Positions 1-5,367 of a stretch of DNA of 6,034 nucleotides are shown here, piece by piece; position 1 is the first letter of the stretch; each line of letters starts with the position of its first letter. Made by a program: the position numbers and the translations under genes. The notes beneath the pieces are model-generated. The model was not told the DNA's origin and searched no databases. It saw nothing but the letters and a program-made list of their open reading frames with translations. This DNA is from an uncultured Mycoplasmatota bacterium (GTDB taxonomy: Bacteria; Bacillota_I; Bacilli_A; RF39; UBA660), in assembly GCA_900549285.1 (NCBI GenBank), contig URNW01000032.1:1-6034 (forward strand), written 5' to 3'.

Positions 1-56
1 CTGATGTGAAAGTAACAGGAAGCGGAACAAGTAGTGATCCATTTGTAGTTTCATAG
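1..56 (+). CDS. C-terminal end of a variable-type surface protein (partial)
   Basis: Only the last 17 codons and a TAG stop (54-56) are inside the window. They read DVKVTGSGTSSDPFVVS. This lines up with the last residues of the complete minus-strand protein at 317-1630 (DITIKSGNGSSSTPYEI): an alternating D-hydrophobic start, a Ser/Gly-rich turn, then S-x-P-aromatic. I infer that it is the tail of a second member of the same family, whose possible variable region would lie just left of the window. The two genes are convergent. A perfect 12-bp inverted repeat brackets the stop codon. Function cannot be judged from so short a piece, and family membership rests on the tail similarity alone. Confidence 0.6.
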   Translation, partial: DVKVTGSGTSSDPFVVS

Positions 57-68
57 AACTACAAATGG
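39..68. repeat. Perfect 12-bp inverted repeat bracketing the stop codon
   Basis: CCATTTGTAGTT (39-50) and its exact reverse complement AACTACAAATGG (57-68) flank a 6-base loop that contains the TAG stop. No T-run follows on either strand, so it is a poor intrinsic terminator. In known DGR targets an inverted repeat just downstream of the variable region helps direct retrohoming, and this repeat is in a suitable place for the gene ending at 56. That role is inference. It could also be an mRNA-stabilising hairpin. Confidence 0.75.
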
Positions 69-96
69 TAGTGAACACTTCAAGGAGGAGTGTAGT

Positions 97-141
97 GGTG
101 TCGTGATGCAAAATGACTCTTCATTTTGCATCTGCCTCACC
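97..141. repeat. Extended hairpin with a perfect 12-bp core
   Basis: GATGCAAAATGA (105-116) and TCATTTTGCATC (121-132) pair perfectly around the tetraloop CTCT. Below an internal loop, GGTG (97-100) pairs with CACC (138-141). There is no T-run, so this is not a standard terminator. It is the second of five hairpins between the two convergent surface-protein genes. Function is unknown. Confidence 0.7.
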
Positions 142-171
142 AATAGTTATATATAACAAATTATATCCAAT

Positions 172-191
172 TTGCAAAGCTTGCTTTGCAA
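172..191. repeat. 9-bp inverted repeat
   Basis: TTGCAAAGC (172-180) and GCTTTGCAA (183-191) are exact reverse complements separated by TT. The outer 8 bp could pair stably in RNA. It lies in the non-coding gap between two convergent genes and has no T-tract. Confidence 0.6.
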
Positions 192-212
192 GAAATAAAT
201 TTGAAGTACAGG

Positions 213-241
213 TATAGTCGCCAATGTAATTGTCGACTATA
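213..241. repeat. 12-bp interrupted hairpin
   Basis: TATAGTCG (213-220) pairs with CGACTATA (234-241). After a single C/T mismatch, CAAT (222-225) pairs with ATTG (229-232) around a GTA loop. This is the fourth hairpin in the gap between the convergent genes. No other signal is visible. Confidence 0.6.
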
Positions 242-252
242 TAAATAAAAAT

Positions 253-308
253 AAACAGGCAAACAAAAAGGAGCATTTGCTCCTGTGATGTTTGTCTGTT
301 TTTGTTTT
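253..308. terminator. Long nested hairpin, likely two-way terminator
   Basis: An outer 13-bp stem (253-265 with 289-301, one G-T pair) encloses an inner GC-richer hairpin (269-275 with 278-284). On the plus strand it runs into TTTTTGTTTT. On the minus strand it runs into TTTATTTTTATTT. It sits just past the stop of the minus-strand gene ending at 317 and probably ends transcription of that gene. It may also catch transcripts of the convergent plus-strand gene. The single G-T pair becomes A-C on the minus strand, so the plus-strand RNA folds slightly better. Confidence 0.7.
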
Positions 309-316
309 GAAAAAAA

Positions 317-1630
317 TTAAATTTCGTATGGTGTTGAAGATGAGCCATTTCCACTTTTTATTGTAATGTCAGCTGACAGATTTATTACTGGGCGCACACC
401 ATACGTGAAATCCACGCGGTTGTAGAAGAGGGAGCCATCCGAACCCACACGGAACACGTAAGCATCACCGAAAGAGTTAACGAAATACGGAGACATGGTC
501 CAATAGTTTGCACTATTATATAAGTAATAACTGCTATTTCCACTACTCCATGATCCTCCTGCCATTACTACTTCATCTGCTGTAATTAGTCCAATTGGAT
601 TTGCTAATTTTTTATTTCCTTTACTACTTGATGAGGTTGTATACAAGTCATTACTATTACTACACTTTAATGTTGGATTTACACTACTACTATTTTGTAC
701 TAATCTTCCATATCCTGCATAGTAAATTGTACTACTTGGTTGGCTACTCCAACTGTATCCACTTGTCATTTCTCTATCTCCACAGAATCCTGCTTCTTTA
801 CTGATCTTGTCTGCATAACTTGCTAAATTACTACTATACCAACTATCTAATACATCTTTTATTGGACTATCTGTTGTGTTTCCATGTTGTTGGCTTGTTG
901 TGTACATATAACCTACGTATTCACTTCGGTTATAACTTGAGTTAAATGCTTGGGAACTATTGATCATTGTACTGCTTCCTGTTGTTGCTGGACTACCTTG
1001 ACCACTATAGATTAATCTAATAGATCCGTCTCCATTGATTCTTACAATTCGCCAGTAGAATCCTGCAAACTTTACCCAGTTATCTGTTGGATTTCCTGCA
1101 AAATAATAGGTATCTCCCCAGTCATCTTGAGCCTTATAAATTGTTCCTGTTGTAGTATCTGTTACCGTTGTACTAGTTGTAAACGGTAAACTTCTTGTTT
1201 TAACAGTTTTAAAATGAGCTAAAATTGTTTCGCCTGCTGAACTAGCCCCCTTGTCAAAATAAAGATGACATTTAGAACCTACTTGTAAATTAGCAATAGT
1301 ATGATTACCATCAATTGTTTCTAGTTTAGCATTGGTATCTTTAACACCATTTACTGTACAATAACTCTTTTCTGTGTTAATGGTATAATCACTACCTGGC
1401 ATTTTAGAAATAGGATCATATGTTCCTCCATCATTTTGTTGTTCCATAGCAAGAATACTAAAATCATAAGGAACATAATTAATTGTCCCAGATGCTAAAG
1501 GAATACTTGCTGTTACTTTATATTTAGCAAAAGTAAAACCTATAGCAATAGCAGCCAAAATTACAACCAGAAAACACCCTGCAATTAAAAACTTCTTTTT
1601 TTTGCTGCGGTGCAAAACTTCAAATTCCAT
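317..1630 (-). CDS. Membrane-anchored variable surface protein, likely DGR target
   Basis: The protein has 437 residues. It has a basic start (RSKKKK, 8-13), one hydrophobic segment (about 14-35) and then an exported part. The stretch after the membrane segment (AKYKV...LASGTINY) recalls the N-terminal region of TasA/camelysin-type exported proteins, which is only a resemblance. The middle (about 162-420) contains W-R-I-V-R-I-N-G-D-G-S-I-R-L-I (193-207) and ends in GVRPVINL (411-418). These are features of the large gut Bacillota family related to DUF6273 and C-type-lectin-like variable domains. Cysteines are at 19, 91, 121, 283 and 323. Codons 377-413 show a DGR-like variable-region signature, listed separately. 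The start ATG at 1630 is preceded by GGGTGG six bases upstream, and in-frame extension is blocked by a TAA. The probable role is ligand binding or adhesion at the cell surface. No enzyme motif was seen, and the ligand is unknown. Confidence 0.85.
   Translation of the reverse strand: MEFEVLHRSKKKKFLIAGCFLVVILAAIAIGFTFAKYKVTASIPLASGTINYVPYDFSILAMEQQNDGGTYDPISKMPGSDYTINTEKSYCTVNGVKDTNAKLETIDGNHTIANLQVGSKCHLYFDKGASSAGETILAHFKTVKTRSLPFTTSTTVTDTTTGTIYKAQDDWGDTYYFAGNPTDNWVKFAGFYWRIVRINGDGSIRLIYSGQGSPATTGSSTMINSSQAFNSSYNRSEYVGYMYTTSQQHGNTTDSPIKDVLDSWYSSNLASYADKISKEAGFCGDREMTSGYSWSSQPSSTIYYAGYGRLVQNSSSVNPTLKCSNSNDLYTTSSSSKGNKKLANPIGLITADEVVMAGGSWSSGNSSYYLYNSANYWTMSPYFVNSFGDAYVFRVGSDGSLFYNRVDFTYGVRPVINLSADITIKSGNGSSSTPYEI
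392..502 (-). other. Candidate DGR variable region (codons 377-413)
   Basis: By hand count the coding strand here has 14 A in 111 bases (13%) and 52% GC. The 37 codons just before it have 41% A and 32% GC. Nineteen of those earlier codons end in A, and none do here. Positions 383-389 (TTC GTT AAC TCT TTC GGT GAT), 394, 396, 400, 402-405 and 407-408 are all NNC or NNT. That is what results when AAC or AAT codons of a template are mutagenised at their A bases while the final pyrimidine is copied faithfully. The run ends at GTG CGC, just before CCAGTAATAAATCTG, where AT-rich sequence resumes. The template repeat is not in the window, so the call rests on composition and codon pattern. Confidence 0.62.
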
Positions 1631-1649
1631 AATTTTCCACCCACTCCAT
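1620..1649 (-). CDS. Possible 9-codon leader peptide overlapping the surface-protein start
   Basis: A strong Shine-Dalgarno AAAGGAG (1665-1659) lies nine bases before ATG 1649, which opens a tiny frame MEWVENYGI ending at TGA 1622-1620. That stop lies just past the ATG (1630) of the large surface protein, in another frame. The strong site cannot serve the large gene directly, because its frame reads TAA immediately after. A ribosome finishing the leader would stop next to the large gene's start, which suggests translational coupling. Only the ribosome site and geometry support this. It could be chance. Confidence 0.35.
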   Translation of the reverse strand: MEWVENYGI

Positions 1650-1803
1650 ACTTATCCACTCCTTTATTCTAGATAAATATATCATAATTTCTAAAAAAAG
1701 TCTACTATTTATAGAACTTTTACATAAATTTCTACTATAAATGTTAGTAACTTATAAAACATAAGAAATTATAATAGAAATGTATGCAGTAGGTGGTAGT
1801 ATC
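1650..1803. promoter_or_regulatory. Divergent promoter region with repeats
   Basis: This gap separates the minus-strand surface-protein gene from the plus-strand regulator. For the regulator, a perfect TATAAT lies at 1770-1775, with only a weak -35 (TTAGTA, 1744-1749). For the surface gene, TATGAT (1686-1681, minus) is a possible -10 without a clear -35. TCTACTAT occurs twice, at 1701-1708 and 1731-1738, 30 bases (three helical turns) apart. ATTTATAG (1707-1714) is inverted as CTATAAAT (1735-1742). GTTAGTAAC (1743-1751) is a small palindrome. These are plausible binding sites for the adjacent XRE-type protein. Promoter strength is uncertain. Confidence 0.45.
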
Positions 1804-2244
1804 ATGAGGTTTAACAGAAACGACGAAAATTATGTATATGGTTTTGTTGGAAAAAATATAAAGAAGTATCGAAAAATGAAAGGTTTAACTCAAGATGCAC
1901 TTGCCGATCTAGTAAATTATTCTCCCTCATTTATCGCAAATATTGAAAGTAATACTCATCAAACATTTTCATTAGGTGCTTTATGGCGTATAGCAACAGC
2001 ACTAGGAGTTAGTTTAGATGAATTATGTTATGATTCAAATCATTTAGGAAATAACAACTTTAAAAGCGAAAAATACATATGTTTAAATTGTCATAATGAA
2101 CTAGATCTACCACCAGAAATAACCGAAGTATTTACATTTATTTATAATGTTAGTAAATCAAAAGAACAATATCCAATCTTTACCTGTCCTAAATGTGGAA
2201 AAAAAATGATTCCTGAAAAAACTCAGAATCAAAACAAAATATGA
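1804..2244 (+). CDS. XRE-family HTH regulator with C-terminal zinc-binding module (copy 1)
   Basis: This is a 146-residue protein. Residues about 17-74 form a typical XRE/Cro-C1 helix-turn-helix: GKNIKKYRKMKGLTQ, then NYSPSFIANIES as the recognition region, then L-x-x-I-A-x-A-L. The C-terminal part carries CLNC (93-96) and CPKC (128-131), about 31 residues apart, consistent with a zinc ribbon that has a helical insert. The start at 1804 is chosen because AGGTGG lies seven bases upstream and because a transcript from TATAAT at 1770-1775 would begin near 1782, after the alternative ATG at 1780. It is probably a cytoplasmic DNA-binding regulator. It is a close paralogue of the next gene and is divergent from the variable surface gene, which it may control (inference). 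The target DNA and the metal are unproven. Confidence 0.88.
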   Translation: MRFNRNDENYVYGFVGKNIKKYRKMKGLTQDALADLVNYSPSFIANIESNTHQTFSLGALWRIATALGVSLDELCYDSNHLGNNNFKSEKYICLNCHNELDLPPEITEVFTFIYNVSKSKEQYPIFTCPKCGKKMIPEKTQNQNKI

Positions 2245-2252
2245 CAATTTTT

Positions 2253-2273
2253 TTAACAAATACATGTTAATAT
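2253..2273 (+). promoter_or_regulatory. Candidate operator and extended -10 of the second regulator
   Basis: TTAACA (2253-2258) and TGTTAA (2265-2270) form a perfect inverted repeat with a 6-base spacer. The right arm overlaps an extended -10, TG-T-TAATAT (2265-2273). Transcription would start near 2280, only about nine bases before ATG 2289, and no Shine-Dalgarno is seen there. Such a placement suits repression by an XRE-type dimer, possibly autoregulation. The -35 is poor. Confidence 0.45.
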
Positions 2274-2288
2274 AAAAATGTGATATTT

Positions 2289-2675
2289 ATGAATAATGAA
2301 ATAATTTATAATGAAATAGGGAAACTTATAAAAAAAGAGCGTAAAAATGCTGGAATAACCCAAGAACAATTAGCTACACTAACAAATTATTCTCTATCTT
2401 TTATAGCCAATATAGAAAGCAATACCTACCAATCATTTTCCATTCATACCCTTTATAATATAGCCCAAGCTTTAAATATTTCTGTTCATAACTTAATACC
2501 AAGTGAAAAAATAATAACCCCAAAAGAAACCAAATTAGTATGCCTAAATTGCCAATATAATGTTAGTATCCCCAAAGAAATAGGAAATTTAATAGAAGAT
2601 ATTACAAAATTAGAAAAAGAAAATATCAGATTTACTTGTCCTAATTGTCATAAAGAAAAAATAATAATCAAATAA
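2289..2675 (+). CDS. XRE-family HTH regulator with C-terminal zinc-binding module (copy 2)
   Basis: This 128-residue protein is a tandem paralogue of the preceding gene. The helix-turn-helix covers about 8-66 and shares NYS-x-SFIANIESNT-x-Q-x-FS with copy 1. The zinc-type module has CLNC (85-88) and CPNC (117-120), separated by 28 residues that look helical and rich in Glu and Lys. The DNA-reading helix is nearly the same in both copies, so they may recognise related sites or form heterodimers (inference). ATG 2289 is preferred over an in-frame GTG at 2280. No ribosome site is visible before either, and the message may have a very short leader. The gene ends at a two-way terminator shared with prfB. 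Confidence 0.86.
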   Translation: MNNEIIYNEIGKLIKKERKNAGITQEQLATLTNYSLSFIANIESNTYQSFSIHTLYNIAQALNISVHNLIPSEKIITPKETKLVCLNCQYNVSIPKEIGNLIEDITKLEKENIRFTCPNCHKEKIIIK

Positions 2676-2702
2676 AAAAAATGCTTCAAAGCATTATTTT
2701 TT
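2673..2702. terminator. Two-way intrinsic terminator between convergent genes
   Basis: AATGCT (2680-2685), loop TCAA and AGCATT (2690-2695) form a hairpin flanked by seven A on the left and ATTTTTTT on the right. It therefore has a U-tract in both directions. It overlaps the stop codons of both the second regulator (plus) and prfB (minus) and serves both. Confidence 0.8.
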
Positions 2703-3771
2703 CATTTGTAAAGAACTTTTAATAAAAGGCATTAAATCTCCATCTAAAACTTTAAAAGGATCTGTTGATTCAAACTTAGAACGGTGATCCTTCACCAATT
2801 TATAAGGTTCTAAAATATAACTACGTATTTGACTACCAAAATCAATATTAATAGTATCTCCACTTATTTCCTTTTTTAACTTTTCTTTTTCTGCTAACTC
2901 TTTTTGATAAATTTTATTTTTTAATAGTTCCATAGCAATTTCTTTATTTCGCAACTGACTTCGTTCTGTCTGACAAGTAACAACTGTTTTTGTTGGTAAA
3001 TGAGTAATTCTAACTGCTGAATTACTAGTATTAACTGATTGTCCACCTGCACCACTAGAATGATAAACATCAATTTTCAAATCTTCATCTTTAATATTTA
3101 CTTCTATACTAGTATCAAACTCAGGTGTTACACTAACAGAAGCAAAAGAAGTATGTCTCCTTTTATTAGAATCAAAAGGACTAATTCTAACTAATCTATG
3201 AACCCCATTTTCTTCTTTTAAATATCCATAAGCATAATCTCCCTTAATATATAAAGTAGCACTTTTAATACCAGCTTCCTCTCCAGCCTGATAATCAATT
3301 ATTTGATATTGATAATTATTTTTTTCTAAAAATCTTTGATACATTCTAAATAACATACTAGCCCAATCACAAGACTCTGTTCCACCAGCACCTGGATGAA
3401 TTTCTAAATAACAATTAAAAGAATCATATTCACCAGTAAGTAAAGTATCAATTTCTAATTCATCTACTTCTTTTTTAATATTTTCTATATCTTCTAAAAA
3501 AATAGATTCTCCCATTTCTAACAATTCTAATAAAATATGAATTTGATCTAATAAATCATTATATATTTTTAATTGTTTTTGAATAATTTTTAATTGTTGA
3601 TAAGTCTTATTTGCTAGGGAAACATCATTCCAAAAATCTTCTTTTAAAACAATTTTTTCTAATCTATTTTTTTCTTTTTCCAAATATTCAGTGTCAAAGA
3701 GACCTCCCTAGATCTAACACTTTATTTTCTAAATTTTCTAATTCTATTTTTAATTCTTTTTCTTCCATCAT
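2694..3771 (-). CDS. prfB: Peptide chain release factor 2, with programmed +1 frameshift
   Basis: RF2 reads UGA and UAA stops and releases the finished peptide from the ribosome. Translation from ATG 3771 gives 25 codons up to an in-frame TGA at 3696-3694. A +1 shift at CTT-TGA continues through D-T-E-Y into the main frame, giving 358 residues, normal for RF2 (about 365). The stop-reading tripeptide SPF is at 197-199. The catalytic GGQ is at 242-244 within SSGAGGQSVNTSNSAVRITH. The PGAGGTES motif near 126-133 is also typical. ATG 3771 overlaps the upstream gene's TGA as ATGA. A second ATG at 3768 lies six bases after GGTGG and may be the true start. Expression is self-limited by the frameshift: high RF2 terminates at the TGA, and low RF2 allows the shift. 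A start at TTG 3683 would miss the N-terminus and should not be annotated. Confidence 0.97.
3693..3709 (-). promoter_or_regulatory. prfB: prfB +1 frameshift site
   Basis: The minus strand reads AGGGAGG (internal Shine-Dalgarno, 3709-3703), a three-base spacer TCT, the slippery CTT (3699-3697), and the stop TGA followed by C. Spacing and order match the well-known Escherichia coli prfB site (AGGGGG, three bases, CTTTGAC). Downstream, the +1 frame is open to the end of RF2 and the zero frame is not. Confidence 0.95.
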
Positions 3772-5312
3772 CTACCACCATTCTTAAAATAATATTTTTG
3801 TCTCTCTTGATTATCTTCTATTACTTTTTTTAAAAAAGATGAATCCAACTCAGAATAAATAAAATGAAACAAAACATCCAATGCCTGATTTTTAGTTTCA
3901 TCAGATACTTTCTTTTTACAATGAGTAATAATATAATTATAAACATCCAATAAAAAGCCAGAATCTTCTGTATCTAAAGAATAATCTTTTTTTAAATGCA
4001 AGTAATAATCTAAATCTATTTTTTGTATGATATCTATAAAATCATTTAATATTTTTTCATTCTTAGTTACTTTATCTAAAAATTCTTCTGAACTATTCAC
4101 TTTAAAAATATCAATATTCATTTCTCCAAAAGTTACTTTCTCTAAACTTGTTTCATATGGTGTCATTAAAGAATGATTAAAAAAGTGATTTTCTAAAGAA
4201 TTATCCCACGTAGGATCAGAAATAAACACCCCATCTATATGATATTTCAAATCACTTAAACGTACAAGTACTCGTGAATGATAAGCAACATTACCTCTTA
4301 AAAGTTCAAGTTTTTCTCTATTTAATTGAGCTTCTTGAGCCAAAGTAGGAATTTCCCTTTCTTTTTGAATAATAATTTCAACATTACAAGCAGATATTCC
4401 TACTAATTCCAGTAAAGCAACAAATAAATTACTAAATCCCTCACAAACAATAAATTGATTAAACAAAACATACTCTAATTCCCGAGATAAAGCAAAATGC
4501 TGATTTACTTCTAAGTATTCTTTAAAATGAGTAACAATTTCATAAACAGCTAAATATCGTTCATAAGTACTTAAAGTAGAAGAAGCAATATCTTTCACCA
4601 TCATTTTCATATAAGACATGATAAAGATATATTGGTCTAATTGCATAGATTCTATAATAGAAATCTTTTCCCCTTGATCCATAACTTCTTGAAATAATTC
4701 TAAATAATTAAATAATTGCTTATCATCTCTAATATTAAAATTGATATGTTTTCCATTTAAAGTTTTTATTACCTTTAATACAGAATCATAATTCTGATAT
4801 TCAAAGGTAATAGAAACACCATTTTTTAAATATTGATTTAAGTATTCTATTTCAAGGTCATCTAAAGGCATATAAAAATGAAAAGAATCTAAAAACATAA
4901 GATCAGAAGCACAATATTGCCCTACTTTAACCTTTTTAAAGTAAGCTAAATACTCTATTTCTCTACTACTATATTTTCCAACTACTTTATTTGTCATAAT
5001 ATTAAATAAACTTTCTGATTGATTTAATAAATCAAAAATTTCTCTTGTCAAAGTAAAGGGATCATCTTCGCATCCCAAAATAATAGATGAAATATACTGA
5101 TTATCTCTAATTGCTTCTAGTACTTCCATTGTAATAAGAGAAGTAGAAAGTATTTTTAAATTAGGAAAGGAATAGCTAGAAACAATAGATAGAAAATCAT
5201 TCATGTTATAATTAAGGGGTAAAAAAAGTGTATTATTATCTTTATCATACGTTAACTTAAAAACATTTGGAAGAGCAATTATATTTAATTTATTGTGTAC
5301 ATCATGAAGCAT
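3768..5312 (-). CDS. Transglutaminase-like cysteine-protease-fold protein
   Basis: The protein has 514 residues from ATG 5312. Residues about 282-372 carry the transglutaminase-core pattern: C290 in VCEGFS followed by a hydrophobic helix and GI, H345 in AYHSRV, and D366 in SDPTWD. These match the Cys-His-Asp triad in order and local sequence. The remaining N-terminal 270 residues are not recognised and alternate beta-like hydrophobic strands with helices. The C-terminal 140 residues look helical. No signal peptide or membrane segment is seen, so it is probably cytoplasmic. It is the first gene of an operon with prfB, overlapping it by ATGA. The start is chosen because GGGTG lies six bases upstream and a strong promoter would start transcription near 5332. 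An upstream in-frame ATG at 5336 (522 residues) would fall outside that transcript. Such domains act as peptidases, peptide crosslinkers or inactive scaffolds, and the substrate here is unknown. Confidence 0.8.
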   Translation of the reverse strand: MLHDVHNKLNIIALPNVFKLTYDKDNNTLFLPLNYNMNDFLSIVSSYSFPNLKILSTSLITMEVLEAIRDNQYISSIILGCEDDPFTLTREIFDLLNQSESLFNIMTNKVVGKYSSREIEYLAYFKKVKVGQYCASDLMFLDSFHFYMPLDDLEIEYLNQYLKNGVSITFEYQNYDSVLKVIKTLNGKHINFNIRDDKQLFNYLELFQEVMDQGEKISIIESMQLDQYIFIMSYMKMMVKDIASSTLSTYERYLAVYEIVTHFKEYLEVNQHFALSRELEYVLFNQFIVCEGFSNLFVALLELVGISACNVEIIIQKEREIPTLAQEAQLNREKLELLRGNVAYHSRVLVRLSDLKYHIDGVFISDPTWDNSLENHFFNHSLMTPYETSLEKVTFGEMNIDIFKVNSSEEFLDKVTKNEKILNDFIDIIQKIDLDYYLHLKKDYSLDTEDSGFLLDVYNYIITHCKKKVSDETKNQALDVLFHFIYSELDSSFLKKVIEDNQERQKYYFKNGGR

Positions 5313-5338
5313 TTTCTTCACCCACTTATCTATCATTC

Positions 5339-5367
5339 ATTATAAGATAAAACAAAAGAAAAATCAA
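5339..5367 (-). promoter_or_regulatory. Promoter of the transglutaminase-like/prfB operon
   Basis: On the minus strand TTGATT (5367-5362), a 17-base spacer and a perfect TATAAT (5344-5339) form a good sigma-A promoter. The expected start is near 5332. It lies at the broken 3' end of the RhuM pseudogene, so the operon's promoter sits at the junction with accessory DNA. It argues that translation starts at 5312, not 5336. Confidence 0.65.

Noticed and set aside
57..316. DGR template repeat, accessory protein or integron-type attC site in the gap
   Set aside because: No stretch resembles the 392-502 variable region, no AAC-rich template is present, and the hairpins lack the paired GTTRRRY/RYYYAAC boxes of attC sites.
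121..354. 77-codon minus-strand open frame
   Set aside because: It overlaps the end of the surface-protein gene and the hairpin-rich gap. Its composition is low-complexity (Phe/Ile/Asn-rich), it has no ribosome site, and it reads through the terminator stem.
595..804. 69-codon plus-strand open frame
   Set aside because: It is antisense to the surface-protein gene and mirrors its Ser/Thr/Asn-rich codons as a Tyr/Leu-rich string. There is no start signal.
1573..1594. Lipoprotein signal (IAGC around Cys19 of the surface protein)
   Set aside because: The box residues fit, but the hydrophobic segment lies mostly after the cysteine, not before it, so a simple membrane anchor is more likely.
3694..3696. 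TGA as a sense (Trp) codon or disabling mutation in prfB
   Set aside because: The slip site, internal Shine-Dalgarno and open +1 frame are the classical regulatory frameshift, and UGA ends other genes here (2242-2244, 3768-3770).
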